Part shown: positions 1-11,647 of the stretch, in pieces | Layout: the number at the start of each line of letters is the position of its first letter | How positions within the stretch are numbered: position 1 is the first letter of the stretch | Assembly (NCBI RefSeq): GCF_902686445.1 | Contig: NW_025920104.1 | Coordinates: 6,820,001-6,884,000 of the forward strand | DNA from: Sciurus carolinensis | Taxonomy: Eukaryota > Chordata > Mammalia > Rodentia > Sciuridae | DNA length: 64,000 nucleotides | Direction: 5' to 3' | The notes under the pieces: model-generated | The model's input: the letters and a program-made list of their open reading frames with translations, nothing else | Database searches by the model: none | What the model was told of the DNA's origin: nothing | Position numbers and translations under genes: made by a program

Positions 1-43
1 CCTCCCCACAGTGACCAATACACCTGACAAGGGTACCTCTGGC

Positions 44-230
44 AGGCAAGGTTTATTTGATTCATGGTGTCAAAGAGAATGGTTGGCCAACTTTGCTGCA
101 GAAACCTCATAGACAATGGGCAGGGAAGTTTAGAGGTGTTCAGCTCAGGCAACCAGAAATCAGGGAAAGAGAGACAGAGAGGCAGTAAGGGACCTTACAT
201 TCCCCCAGACCACACCCTGGAACCCACTTC
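44..230 (-). repeat. possible MaLR-type LTR fragment, antisense
   Basis: The order of words here (a TTTATT run, then purine-rich GAGAGACAGAGAG, then a C-rich stretch) resembles the antisense of ERVL-MaLR LTRs as I remember them. No boundaries or target duplication are visible and the piece is very diverged. It could be chance similarity. Confidence 0.3.
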
Positions 231-295
231 CCCTAGTCAAACCCAACTTGCTTCTCATTTTCAACACCTCCCTGTAAGTCCACTCATCATTAAGT

Positions 296-375
296 TAATT
301 TACATTTTTTGCTCAGAGTGGGGATGGAATCCAAGACCTCACTCATACTGTGCAGATGTTCTACCAACCTGCTAT
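296..375 (-). repeat. ID-type SINE fragment, antisense
   Basis: The stretch reads like the reverse complement of a rodent ID element, with GGGGATGGAATCC, a CCTCACTCATACT core and then TTCTACCAACCTGC. ID elements derive from a tRNA-related RNA and are moved by L1 proteins. The copy is short and decayed. Confidence 0.5.
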
Positions 376-701
376 AACCCAACCTGCTCCAAATTATTAA
401 CTCATTAGATGGGTTAAACCACTGATAAGTTTAGAGTCCTTGTAATCTATTCTTTTCTCCTCTAAACACTCAACACAGACACCTGAGGTTTGGGGGATAT
501 TGTAGATCCAAACCATACCATTTATTAAAACAAACTAAACAAAACGAGTAAACCCTCAGAATCCAGGGTTATTCAAAGCATTCCCAGATTTGACAATAAT
601 GTGCAATTTAGAAAAGGAAAGATTGAACAATTGATAAACTCCTGATCAGTGAAAGCTCTGATTCAGTGAATAAAAATACAAGTAACAGACTGAATTAAAA
701 T

Positions 702-913
702 GCAAGCTGTGTGTGGTGTCTGTGCTTGCCAACCTAAAAACATGGGAGGCTAAGACAGGAGGATTATTTCAGTCTCAATTTGAGGACAGTCTGAGCAACT
801 TAGTGAGACCCCATCTGAAAAATAAAAATAAAATACAAAGAACTGGGAATGTAGATATTTTGAAAATGCCCCTGTGTTCAATCTCCAGTATCCACCATCA
901 AAAAAAAAATAAT
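702..913 (+). repeat. B1-dID SINE, sense, with A-rich tail
   Basis: A 7SL-derived B1-like left half (GGGAGGCTAAGACAGGAGGATTA, AGCAACTTAGTGAGACCCC) is followed by an A-rich linker and an ID-like right half ending in CAATCTCCAGTATCC and an A run near 900-909. This dimeric arrangement is typical of squirrel-family genomes and supports the host assignment. The copy is diverged and has no coding role. Confidence 0.75.
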
Positions 914-1600
914 TGTTAACCACACTTTGAGCAATGGATTACTCTCTTGAGTGTGTAAGGTATTCTTAAAACTCAATATAAAATAAAAGCAAAGAGATCT
1001 GAAAGAAAATATCAAAATATTTTAGGACACTATGCAATCACATGAAGGGGTACAATGCTCTTAGCAATAGCATTCTTGAAATACAATGAGGGCAAATGGT
1101 CAACCCAAGAGACAGATACAACCATGAACCTGGATACCACTTAACAAGGAGAAAATGAACTGTTGACACACAATAACTTGGACAAGTTCATAGAGACCCA
1201 CACTGAAAATATCCAAAAGTAACACACTACCCTGCAGGGGTGTCCAGAATTTCATCCAGTGATTGACAAAGATCCTCTGGAGGATGTTTGCAAAGGCTAA
1301 TCCTAAAAGGAATTGCTGGATGTTTTGCTCTGGAGCATGGTGTTTTTTCTGCTGTGTTTTTCTGATAATATATTACTCATTTCAGTCTGAACGGATTTCT
1401 TAAGGGGACAAGGGGAAGACAACAAAAATTCCAGAAAATATTACCTACAATCTGAAAAACAATGGGTCTTTACCACTAACAAAGTCAAAAATAATTTTGC
1501 AACCATGCAATGAGTCCCTGAAAGCCTCTGGAGAAAATAGTTATAGATCTGCCTTTTTCTCCAACAGTTTGGTTAAATTCTAATGATGGTTTTGTTTATG
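914..1600. other. AT-rich sequence, nothing recognised
   Basis: No convincing exon, RNA gene or repeat boundary is visible. The sequence is AT-rich with frequent stops in every frame. Confidence 0.6.
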
Positions 1601-2197
1601 TGTCGTGGTGACGTAAGAGAATAAGGTTTCACAACATTCCTTCCTTCCTACAAAGAATATGTCACCCCTGTAATAAATGTTGGTACACAATAACAATTGG
1701 GACCACTGCCCTCCTGTAGCCCTTAACTCAGCAATTTAGATATTAACCAGATGGACCTAGTAGAGATGGTCACATGAGATTACTTGTCTATCACTTTAAC
1801 CATGAGAATAATAATAGTAGTCTTAGGTGACATAGAGTTTAGATATTAAGGAAATAAATATTGTATTAGCTCATTGACATAGTTAGATATTCTTAAAACA
1901 ATTGTGATTAGGTAAGGATAATCTGTAAGGTTTCTGTTTTCTCATAATCTTTCGGTTCCTTGTTAAGAACAATTTCTGCCTATGCTTTGGAAACTTCTTA
2001 AATATTAACCACAAGACTGCCATTATAGCCTGAGGAAAAATGTATATAAACCCAGCCTTCCCCAGAATAAAGTGGGATTGATTGCACCAGAACTAGAGTC
2101 TATGTCTTTCATTCTCCATTCATCACTGATGTTGTCTCCCCGTGACCCATTTACCTGTGTGGAACCCATGGACTCCTTCTAGGGCTGGACCCCGGCA
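1601..2197 (+). repeat. probable solo LTR of an endogenous retrovirus
   Basis: The segment begins TGTCGTGG and ends CCCCGGCA, so it has TG...CA ends. It holds a TATA-like TATATAAA at about 2043-2050 and an AATAAA signal at 2066-2071. These are followed by a T/C-rich U5-like end about 125 bp later. This promoter, poly(A) and U5 order is what an LTR shows. I found no matching target duplication and no internal viral sequence next to it, so the ends are approximate and the family unknown. Confidence 0.55.
2043..2071 (+). promoter_or_regulatory. TATA box and AATAAA signal of the solo LTR
   Basis: TATATAAA lies about 16 bp before AATAAA, in the order expected for an LTR with a compact R region. 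Whether it is active cannot be seen from sequence. Confidence 0.45.
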
Positions 2198-5100
2198 AGC
2201 TACCCGAGTCCAACAAAGCAGCACAGGTGAGATGACCAGGTTACACACACAGAGGACAGCTCAGGGCTGTCGGGCATTAAGGGTTTGGCAGGGATCGGGA
2301 GGGGCAGAGGTGATGAAAGGAAGACAGGAGGGGCTGTCAGCACTGGATGCCTTCTGCTTCCTGACTCTGCTGCTATCAGCACCTGATGAGGCCACAACAC
2401 AGGGTTTCAAATCAGGTCACATGGGAACACTGGGTACAGAGCATCCGCAACTACCTCAGTATAAAACATTTGCTTCTTTTACAGTGCTTCAGCTTTGGGA
2501 CAAAACTAGATGGCCCTGAGCACAGGGTGAACAATACTAAGTTAATGTGAAGTGAATGGTTTAGCATAGACCTTCACACATGGGCGAGCTCCCATGTGGC
2601 TGTCAGAGATGAGCAACGCTCAGCCTCAAGGTGGTGGGTGGGGCATTCATAGCCAGAATATTTAGTCGGGTGGGGGTCTATCATGGATTACTGGGAGACA
2701 GGAACTCAAAGATCATTTCCACATTTCTCAGCAGACAAGTGGCTAATTGGTGCACCATTTGCTGAGCAGGTATGGGGTGAAGGGCAGAGGGATGAAGAAG
2801 AGATTAGTTCTGGGTGTGGGGAATTTGTGTGCTCTGGGAAACAATACAGACATTACTTCTCAGATGGATATGCAGGGCAGGAGTTCAGAAATCAACCCTG
2901 GCAGAGAAATTTAATACAGTTTTATCCTCATGGTTTGGGTATATGGGTCAGCCCCATCCAGGAGGTTCAGAGATGAAAAACTGCAGCATGAAAGGTGCCT
3001 TTCTCAAGAGAAGAAAGAGACATCAGAAGAAAGAGCCAGGTGAAAACAGTGGAAAGGTGCTGCTCATCATCCTTTCACTACAGCTTTAATTAAATGGAAT
3101 GAAAGAGATCAATCAGTACTGCTGGCCAATAGTAGCTGTGAACCAATGAAAGTGACTGCAAGGGTAGGGAGTTGGAGGAGGGCAGGTTCAGTCCCTGCTT
3201 GATCCTCAGCATGAACTTAAGGTGCATCTATGGCCCCAAGCCATGGAAATTCACCCCTTTCCTCTCAAATCTTTTATATAAACTTTGAAATGGATTGAGT
3301 TTATAGGGAGACTGACTGGGGAGAGTTTTAGAGATGATGTCACTCCCCCCACACCCCACCTGCTGTCCACACCTACTGCCCATGCACCCTATGGACTCCC
3401 AGTTTCTTCACAGTCCCACACTCACACAGAGTCACAATTTGTTCTCTGGGGGAGATTTTCTCAGCCATCTGGAGTGCACCACCTGGCTACTATCCATGTG
3501 GGCAGTATGGTACTCCTGGTGGGCAGAGTTGGGACCAGAACCTGGGGAACTAGGCATGCACACACACAAAAACCCACAAGCATGCAGATGTAGTCTTTGC
3601 ACCATGATGCCCAGGCCCAAAAACCCTCACTAAGAACCCAACACCAGCAGGCTGCTGTGGAAATGAAGTAGCACCTATGAAAAGGAGGTGGGATAATACT
3701 GAAGGGCCCCTGCATAATGAGGGGGGGAGAAGTGAAGGGAGGAGCCACACCCCTATATGGCAGATGGAGATTTCATAGAAAATAGACAGGTAGGGGTCAG
3801 AGGAATTCCTGGTTTCATGCCCATTCCAGAGTTTTCACTACCAGCAGATCAAGGCCCCACTCCAATCAAGAAAGGTTCAACCTTTCTAACCTGTTCTTAA
3901 AACAGAATCCCCATCCCATGCCTGCCTCTAGCAGGCACTTTGGGTGGATTCCAGCTTTGCTCCCTTAGATGACTTTCTTCTACATCAAGTGTGTAGCTGG
4001 AGACAATGCCAGAGCTCTGAGGGTGTAGCCTGAATCGGAGAACACCTAATTTTTGCAGAGGCCCATCATCACAGAAATCTTTTAACTACTGGATTGGATG
4101 GTTTCCAGGAGCCCCATAGATACCAAAGTCCAGGAATGCTTAAGTCAGTCCTAGGACATGGTACATAATTTGCTTATAATGCTTGCACACATTTGCATTT
4201 TATAAATCATCTGGACTTTAAATGGAATACTGAGTAGAACATAAACATGTTGTAACAAATAGGGGAGTAATAACTGAAAAATGTTCCTGTTTATTTTAGT
4301 ACAGATGGAATCATTTCTAAATGTTTTTCATCTAAGGTTGGTTGAATATGAGGATGTGGAAATGCATATATGGAGAACCACCTACCCACTAAACCCCTGA
4401 GAGACATAAATATCTGAACATTTATTTAGCAAAATCAGGAGGGAGATTTCAAACTAAGGAAAGCACAACTGACTTCTCTCACATCCCAGGGCTGGAGCTA
4501 AGTTCCATGGTTGTAGCACCTGAGAAATCTGCTCAGTTTGGCTGCAGCTGAGGTGTGTGGTGAAGTCAAGTGCACCTAGCCCATCTTTCCCTAGAGGATG
4601 ATCTTTTGCATACCCACAGACATTTTTGCAACTCCACATAGCTGGCAGGGTGTTGGAAGTAGGTCACCTTCAGCCAGAGGCTCCTTCAGGTCCTACTCCC
4701 TTATGCAAAACATCCTGAGTTTTGTTTAAAATTTCACATGGAAACAGAGAGTCTTGAATGATTAGTATGGCTCCAGGTCTTCTGGGAACACTTCTCTTTC
4801 TCTGACTCTCCCACCCCCAATGTTATTGTGAAAGAAACATCCATCTGCAATCTATTGTAGTATTGAAGAAATTAGCTAAGAGAGTTCTATTGTAACTAAC
4901 CAAGAATCCCAGCCAATCACAGCATCAAGGTCTCAATTGACCAAAAGAGAAACAAAATTGGCAACCTGCAATCTGACTTGTAACCAGTTGAGGTCTTCTT
5001 ATACCTTGCATTGCTTTTCTGCCTCTAAGTACTGCCTCATCTTGTGCCCCTAATCTTCTGCTTTGAGCTCCTGGATTATGAATCATTATTTTAAACTTGT

Positions 5101-5542
5101 TCAAGTTGTTGAAATTTCTTCATTTAACAGTGACTTTGGTATCTAACCTAAAAGTTTATTGATTTAAATATAATTATGCTTCAGTGATATACCTTTGAAG
5201 TTTATAACCTGTTTGCATGCTCAAGAAGTTATTAATATTTAAAATAAAATATGCTGCTTTTCAGAGTGTTTGAGAACCATAATATGGTTTTCAAGATTTT
5301 TAACTTTTCAAAATTAGCAATATTTTGGCAAAGAATAGAAAAATTCAACAACATTCAAATCTTAAAAAAAGAATCCAAATGTTATGGAGATTAAAAATCT
5401 CACTATTACTTTTTATAATTTTGAAGGAAAAAATAAACTTAAGAGTGTAAAGTAGAGAAAACAAAGTTGGAACCAGTCTTTAACTTTCAAGAACCTATTA
5501 CAGAATTTTGGCAAGTTTTATGCCAAATGTCATGCTGGTAGC
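2198..5542. other. unrecognised intergenic or intronic sequence
   Basis: I see no gene here. The longest open frames are 100-125 codons, overlap each other in several frames and show no motif or splice structure. The second half is AT-rich. A short tRNA-like SINE remnant may lie near 3170-3230. Confidence 0.6.
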
Positions 5543-6872
5543 ATTCACATTGCATGATTTATTATTTTTCATTTTTCTTTTTTTGCTTGGGAGTGAACCC
5601 AGTGCTGCATGCATGCTAAGTAAACTACCAATGAGCTATACCTCAGCTCCTAATATCAACTTTTAAATGATTCTGTTCATTTCAGCTAATGTTGTTTTAT
5701 ACATCATTGGTAGTTTCCAGTTTCTTGTTTTAAGTCTTTAAGTTATAGCACTTCAAAAAAAACATGTGTTTACTTAGCATATGCACCAACAGTACAAATT
5801 AAATAACTTAAACTCATGAAGCTAAAACAGAAGAATTGGAGATTACAAAGGCAGACTTGAAGAATTTATTCTTAAATCAGCTTTAGTGTTGATTGCTTTT
5901 AATAAGATCAATTGATTAATGTTCTTATGATTAAAATGTTAGACAAAGTGGTTTGAGAGACATCTAGATTAACAGTGTACACACAGTGTTCTTGCTTTTT
6001 TCCACTTTTTGGAGCTTGTTGCTAGTTTAATTCTGGGAGTGAATGAGCTGTCACTGAACACAACAGGGACTCCTTTATCCCACTCAGCTCAGAACATGCC
6101 TTAAACCTGAGGGCCTAGTTTTACTGGGTAAGAGATGATGTTTGTTCACTTAAGGTGTTTGTCAAACACTGGTCCCTGGGCTCAGAATGCTGTAGCCCTG
6201 ACTGTGATGTCACCTTTGCTGTGCACCCAAAGTTGGATTGCTGGGCCTCTCCAGGCCTTCTATTCTTCACCTGTGCAACTGAGAACCATGTTTTGTTGGG
6301 ATGGTCAAAAGGAGTGAAGGTGGGTTTTTGGGCCTGGTCCCTCAGTGGCAAAGCTGAGGTGCTTGGTACAGCTTGAGCAACTTCCTGCTTTGCAGGGTCA
6401 TTGTTTACAGCCTAGTTGGCAGTGTAGCCACTAACCTGCTTCAACACACTGCATATTTTCTGATAATTTGGCTCAAACTCACACATAATCCCTCCTGTCA
6501 GTCTTTAACTGCTTACCCCAAGATTGGTTTTGGGGAATAACAGCCAGTGTTTCTAAGGCAGCCAGGTCTCAGCATGTTCTTCTTCCAGAGTTGTCAGTTG
6601 CCAGGAAGAAGCAGGGAGCTGGTGCAGTTCTGGAATGACATCCACAACTGCATGACTGTGAGGAGGCTGATTTTGGAAGTACTAACCAGTCTGCAGAGAT
6701 TGCACTGCAGGAAGAGGTTCTGAATCCATGTGTCTGCACAGGTTCCACCAGGGTGCTAGAGGGTTGGATATACTACCAAGGTCCCCTGAGGTGCTGGTGG
6801 TGGGATAGGAGGTCACAGCCAGGACACCATCAGCAGTATGGCATCAACAATTCTTGCTGATCATGAGGCAGG
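5543..6872 (+). repeat. 1.3-kb duplication, copy A (partner 23538-24837)
   Basis: This block aligns collinearly and in the same orientation with 23538-24837. Shared landmarks, in order, are CACATTGCATGATT, TTCAGCTAATGTTGTTTTAT, TAGTTTCCAG, GACAAAGTGGTTTGAGAGAC, GGAGCTTGTTG.TAGTTTAATTCTGGG, TTGGTACAGCTTGAG and CAGCCAGGACACCATCAGCAG. By eye the copies are roughly 80-85% identical with many small indels. Both contain the same antisense ID fragment near the start, so that SINE predates the duplication. No shared open reading frame is preserved. Confidence 0.85.
5574..5655 (-). repeat. ID-type SINE fragment, antisense, inside duplication copy A
   Basis: TTTTTGCTTGGGAGTGAACCC, TGCATGCATGCTAAGTAAACT and GAGCTATACCTCAGCTCC match the reverse complement of an ID element. 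The same fragment is at 23566-23642 in copy B. Confidence 0.6.
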
Positions 6873-7004
6873 ACCTGGAACTGCCAGGAGGCATCAAGCC
6901 CTGGTGCCAGAGGGAACATTGTGAGCTGAGGGGTGCCTGGGCGAACTTCAGAGAGTGGGAGCTGGCAAGGAACACAAGGCCACCAGGTTGGCTCTCACCA
7001 TCCA
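6873..7004. other. junction between duplication copy A and the CA-rich tract
   Basis: Similarity to copy B fades here. Nothing else is recognised. Confidence 0.5.
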
Positions 7005-7890
7005 GACACAACACACACAATTCACAGCACACAACAGGAACAACACACAACTCACAACACACACAGCATGCACAATGCAAAACTCAGACCATTCACACTA
7101 CATGTATGACATTCCACATACATACCACACAAATAACATAGCACATACCACATACAAGAAAATAGACATCACACATACTACCCACATATAATACACCACA
7201 CACCACATACATACCACACACACTACACATGTAATATACCACATACAGCACAAATAATTCAAACACACCCACCATGCACACTACAACTATACAACACATC
7301 ATATAGATACTACATGTTTTTACATGAAATGCACCACAAACACACTATGCACATCACATATGACAAACAACACACAAGTCACACCATACTACACATACAC
7401 AACATAATATACACCAAACATGTAGAACACATGCTACACAAATGACATGCCACTCACATGCCAAATATGACACAAAAACATATGACACACCATACACAGT
7501 ACACATATGCAGCACACTACATGCATACTATGCACTACAAACATACTACGTGCATACAATATGCACCAGGCACACTACACACATATATTACACCACATAC
7601 ATACTGCACACACAACACACATAACACCACATTTGCCTAATACATACCATATATGACCAAAATGTACATGACATATACACACTAAATACACATCACCATT
7701 TACGTACCACATATCACACACAACACATAGTATATACTATGTATACATCACACCCATGCACACCTAAGCACACAACACACATACCACAAAATGCACACAG
7801 CATACACATTTTTCACACACCCGATTCATGCACATCACACACACCACTCACCACAGACATGCTCACTGCAAATACTCAGCACACACACAC
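7005..7890 (+). repeat. CA-rich cryptic simple repeat with strong strand asymmetry
   Basis: About 890 bases are built from imperfect ACACA, CATAC and CACAT words, with very few G on this strand. There is no single clean period. It looks like an old (CA)n or (CACAT)n microsatellite that has drifted. The many His/Thr/Tyr-rich frames across it are by-products of composition. It follows the end of duplication copy A and has no counterpart after copy B. Confidence 0.9.
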
Positions 7891-8579
7891 ACATATATGT
7901 GTCAAGCAACCACAGGCAACTCTCTCAAGGTGGTGTGCTTTTGTCATCACCATGCCTACTAAACTGCCAGAGCAGCTGTCTCTGTTCCTTTTCCTGTGTC
8001 TTCCTTTGTGGGCCAGGAGATGAGCTCCATGCTAGAGTTTTTGCTGTAAGCCCTGTAGCCCATCAAGCTGTGAGCCTGCAAACCAAGCACAGGAGGAGCC
8101 CTCAGGAGGGGCTGCACCCTGGGAAGTGCACCAGGATACTGTGTGAAGGTTAGGTCATGGACAGAGACATGGCAGGGAAAGCAGAGGAGGCTCAGAAAAG
8201 GAGGAGGTGAGGGATAGCCATGGGGTAGGTGGTGGGGTACATGGTGAACCAAGCAGGAAAGACTCCCAGAAAAGACAGGTGGACTAACTGGCTTGTTTCT
8301 GCCCCACTGCAGTGTCAGGAGGGTCCCCACAGGAGACAGACACAAAGCAGGAAGCTCAGTATAAAGAATTATGGACCATAGGAGGAATAACTGACTCACC
8401 TCCCAATATCCCACCACCATGGCAGACCTGACAGCAGTGATCTAAATACCTGAGGAAGTAATTAAAGCTCAGTGCAATCATGGAGTCAGGACTCTGCTGC
8501 AGCAGGGTTAGTATCTGTTGAAGAAGAGATTCAGAAGCCATGTGAGCACACTCAGAGCCAGTGGCCACCTGCAGGCCAA
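7891..8579. other. unrecognised sequence
   Basis: Open frames of up to 153 codons occur on the minus strand but carry no domain signature and overlap other frames. No repeat is recognised. Confidence 0.5.
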
Positions 8580-8725
8580 GATAGGAGGCCTGGAGTCAAA
8601 CCTGTTTTGCCAGAAGACCCTGAACTTCTCAGCCTCTAGGACTGTGGGAAATTATTTCTGAAGCTCATGCCACCCAGTCTGGGGCATTTAGGTATAGCAG
8701 ACCAAATAAGCTGCTAGACTGGCAC
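8580..8725 (+). repeat. MaLR (MLT1-like) LTR 3' fragment
   Basis: CAGCCTCTAGGACTGTGGGA, then CCACCCAGTCTGGGG and TATAGCAGACC, follow the R/U5 end of mammalian MaLR LTRs as I remember it. It is an old truncated copy. Confidence 0.55.
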
Positions 8726-10149
8726 ACATCAGTTCTCTTACCCCAAGTCAGAGAGCATGGGAGGAAGGACAGGAGAGGGGAAGTGAGGGAGGTTGAGATC
8801 CCTCAACTGGAGACATGGAGCAAGACTTATGCCCTGAATTTGGCCCTGCAGTGATGCACAGGTGCTGGGCCCTTCCACCACTGCACCTCCAGGCCATACC
8901 ACAGGGGTAAGGAGTGTTCTAGATTCTTCCACTGCTCAAGGACAGTGTGAGGAAGATGAACCAAGTCTTTAATAGCTAAGTGTACAGACCAGATAGGCAA
9001 GGGCCAGGCTGGGCAAGGGTGACAGGGTCAGAAAAGTTATGTTTGCTATGTGGTAGATAATTCAAAACTCCTATAAAAACTGGGTTGAGGAGAGGAAGAA
9101 TGTAAGGAGACACTGAGTCTTGACTGGCCAGGTGTGGCCATGAGATTCCAATCGTTAGAATTTGACCTCTGTCTCTCTTACTGCAGAGACTGGCAGGCCA
9201 GGTGAACCTACAGCATGTGCCAATGAGTAGAAGCAGGACAGCTCAGCCTCACAGAGACCACCTGTGCCTTTCAGAAACCTGTGTTCAGTGTGATGGGGAC
9301 ATTCTGCAGCTGTTGAGAACTGAGAGCCATTGTGTAGATAAAATTTTCCATTCCCATAAGATCCACTCACACTAATATATGAATAACACCAACATGTCCT
9401 TGCCTATGGTGCTGGGGTGGAAAGTGCCTGCCCCTCTGGTCCAGCTGGACTTGGGCTCTAGGACTTGGCTGCACAAGTCCTGCATGACAACAGTCTGCAG
9501 CAGAATCATGGTCCCAGGGTCTGGCAGTGTCAAGTGGCCCTCGTGAACAACTAGTTCTTTCTCTAGCCTTAGGGAGAAAGGAAGACCAACTTGACACATG
9601 TCATCTGTGCATGAATAGGATGCCCAGGGAATTCTGGACTCCAGGTTTCTGCATTCATTGTAGAAAGGGGGAGAGAGCCCCAGGCTGCCTAGGAACAGGG
9701 AAACCAAAGGAGGCTGCCACCATCAACCCATAAAGCCTGAGGCCACTAGGTCCACTCCCCAACATCCTTGTTCTGAGCCTCACTTTCTGTCCTCAGAGAA
9801 GTGTGGTCACTACAACCTGTGAGTCACACCCAGCAATTTGCTTCCATGTGCAATGATGAACAACATCAATGTTCATGACATATGAACACCCTTTGATAAC
9901 TAAAGCATATGCTTCTAAAGGAGACAGATCTCAAGAGATAAGGGCTGTGGAGCCATGCTTTGTCCATGGAGACCATGTCTTCATAAACCTTCTGGATTCC
10001 TCCCAACTAAAAAATTATTTCCTTCTTGTTCCGATTTCCAGGACCATCTCACCAGGTTACCCATGGTGATTTCTCCATGTCCATTGTCCATCTACCTGTC
10101 CAAGCAATTCAAAGGCATTCTCAAAGGCCCAGCCATTGCAGACATTTAA
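8726..10149. other. unrecognised sequence
   Basis: No gene or repeat is identified. Short open frames on both strands overlap each other and have no recognisable motif. Confidence 0.5.
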
Positions 10150-10240
10150 AGACAGAGTGCACAGGACACAGTGGGCACTCAATAAAGCTTGACTGACCAG
10201 TGGCTGAGTGGGCAAATGTGTGGTTGGATGAATAAGTTAA
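10150..10240 (+). repeat. ancient MIR/L2-type 3' end fragment
   Basis: AGTGGGCACTCAATAAAGCTT followed by GGTTGGATGAATAAG is close to the widespread mammalian repeat end with GGCGCTCAATAAATG then GAATGAATGAA. It is short and diverged. Confidence 0.45.
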
Positions 10241-10334
10241 TGGAAAAAAGTGCCTATCCTGCCATGGGAGGAAAGAGAAAAAAGATGACTTCTATGTACT
10301 AGGAAGTGAGTTCTCACCAGACACTAAACCTGTC

Positions 10335-10432
10335 ATTGCCTTGAACTTGGGCTTTCACCTCCAGAACTGTGAGAAATTAGTTTGTTGTTTAAAATCCACC
10401 AGTCTAGGTGTGTTGTGTTGACATTCTGAAAG
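10335..10432 (+). repeat. MaLR (MLT1-like) LTR 3' fragment
   Basis: CACCTCCAGAACTGTGAGAA, then TTGTTGTTTAAAATCCACC and CAGTCTAGGTGTGTTGTG, match the end of MLT1-type LTRs. Only the 3' end is present. Confidence 0.6.
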
Positions 10433-10539
10433 GAGCAAGATGTTCCAGCTTGGCCTCTTCCTTCCTCCTTGGTTTCCACTTCAAGTCCCTTAGAAATCGC
10501 CAGAAGAATCAGACTCCCTATACCAAGCATGTCCTCATG

Positions 10540-11060
10540 CAGCAGCGGTCAAGGGTCTCATCCTGGACTGCAGGAGGCCGTGCACGTGCAGGCGGCGCCT
10601 CCTCCCCCAATGTGCTCAATAGCCTCAGCAACCACTTGCGTGAGGCGGCGTGACAATAGCCGCGTGGGTGAGCCGGTGTTGGCACAACGGGGACTTTCCA
10701 GCTGGTGGTGGCGGTGGCGGAAACCGGGCTTTTCCCTGCCCCCCACCATGGGGCTGCCGGGGGAGCAGAACGCTGTGACCAGCAGTGAAGAACGTGCCTG
10801 GTGTTCCTGAGTGGCTGGCGGCTGCTCTTGCGCTGCCGGTGAGAACCTCGTGTGTGAGTGGTCGGAGGAGGAAGATGCAGAAACGCCCGGGTCCTGGGGC
10901 GCCAACTCGAGACCGGCACCTCACACTGCACTTCGGCCCTCAAGACCTGCAAAGAGAAGCACGCAATGAAGCATCGCCCAAATGTAGAATAAAGAAGTTG
11001 GTCATTCCCAGTCCGCCTCCCATTCTTTCCACCAGTGTCATCCCTGCAGGCAGCGACACT
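10540..11060. other. CpG-rich block of unknown origin
   Basis: CpG is frequent here (GCGGCG, GCCGCG, CGGTGGCGG, CCCGGG, CGGAGGAGG) although the flanks are CpG-poor. No matching gene is recognised on either strand. A 201-codon open frame on the minus strand (10518-11123) is best explained by high GC content making stops rare. The block could be a small orphan CpG island or the GC-rich 5' part of a processed pseudogene. The provirus lies about 180 bp downstream. Confidence 0.55.
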
Positions 11061-11234
11061 GGACAGTAGAGCTGAGCATGCTAGGGATCCAGTTGGACAC
11101 TTTGGGAACTGAATTCTATTCATGTTCTGCCAAAGATTTCAGATCAGGCACATTCATGGCCATGAACACCCACCAGCACCATCCTGAGAGGAGCAAAACC
11201 TTTAAGTGAACACCTGCATGTGCCCTGTGCTGCA

Positions 11235-11240
11235 CCAGGT
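11235..11240. repeat. target site duplication, left
   Basis: CCAGGT directly before the TG of the 5' LTR. It is identical to 18155-18160. Confidence 0.9.
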
Positions 11241-11437
11241 TGTGGGGGTTTCCGGGACCCCCAGCCTTAGGCATGGTCAAGATGGCGCCTGACACTGAGC
11301 CAAAAGCAGCCGGCTATACAGTAAACAACCAGCGAATTCCAATGATTGGCTAGTTAACGATGTGAATAGAGCATGCCCCCCTCGTGTACCCATCCTATGC
11401 CTGCAGCTGTCCGTGTTTATCTCGTGTACTCTCCCCT

Positions 11438-11458
11438 GATTGGTTGAAGTGTATATAA
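11438..11458 (+). promoter_or_regulatory. CCAAT (inverted) and TATA box of the 5' LTR
   Basis: GATTGG is followed by GTATATAAGC. This is the core RNA polymerase II promoter layout of a retroviral U3. The same words are present in the 3' LTR around 17888-17910. Confidence 0.8.
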
Positions 11459-11641
11459 GCCTGGTGGGTGGGAGAGCGAGGGGGGACGGAAGAAGTGGAA
11501 GAAGCGGCGAAGGCGGAGGCGGAGGTTGAAGCCAAGCTGGAAGCAGGGAGTACGCGGAAGAAGTGGAAGAAGCTGGGAGAAGGGAAGCTGGGAGTGCGCA
11601 GAAGCTAGGGGTAAGAGAAGTGTAGGAGAGGAACTGTGCAC

Positions 11642-11647
11642 AATAAA
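11642..11647 (+). promoter_or_regulatory. polyadenylation signal in the 5' LTR
   Basis: AATAAA lies about 57 bp before the LTR end. The functional one for the proviral transcript would be its counterpart in the 3' LTR at 18092-18097. Confidence 0.8.

Noticed and set aside
6955..7640. Several His/Thr/Tyr-rich open frames
   Set aside because: They are direct products of CA-rich simple repeat composition.
7959..8420. 153-codon minus-strand open frame
   Set aside because: Overlaps plus-strand frames, has no motif and sits at the edge of the CA-rich tract.
10518..11123. 201-codon minus-strand open frame, the longest outside mobile elements
   Set aside because: It lies in CpG-rich DNA where stops are rare, overlaps frames on both strands and has low-complexity Arg/Ser/Pro composition with no domain.
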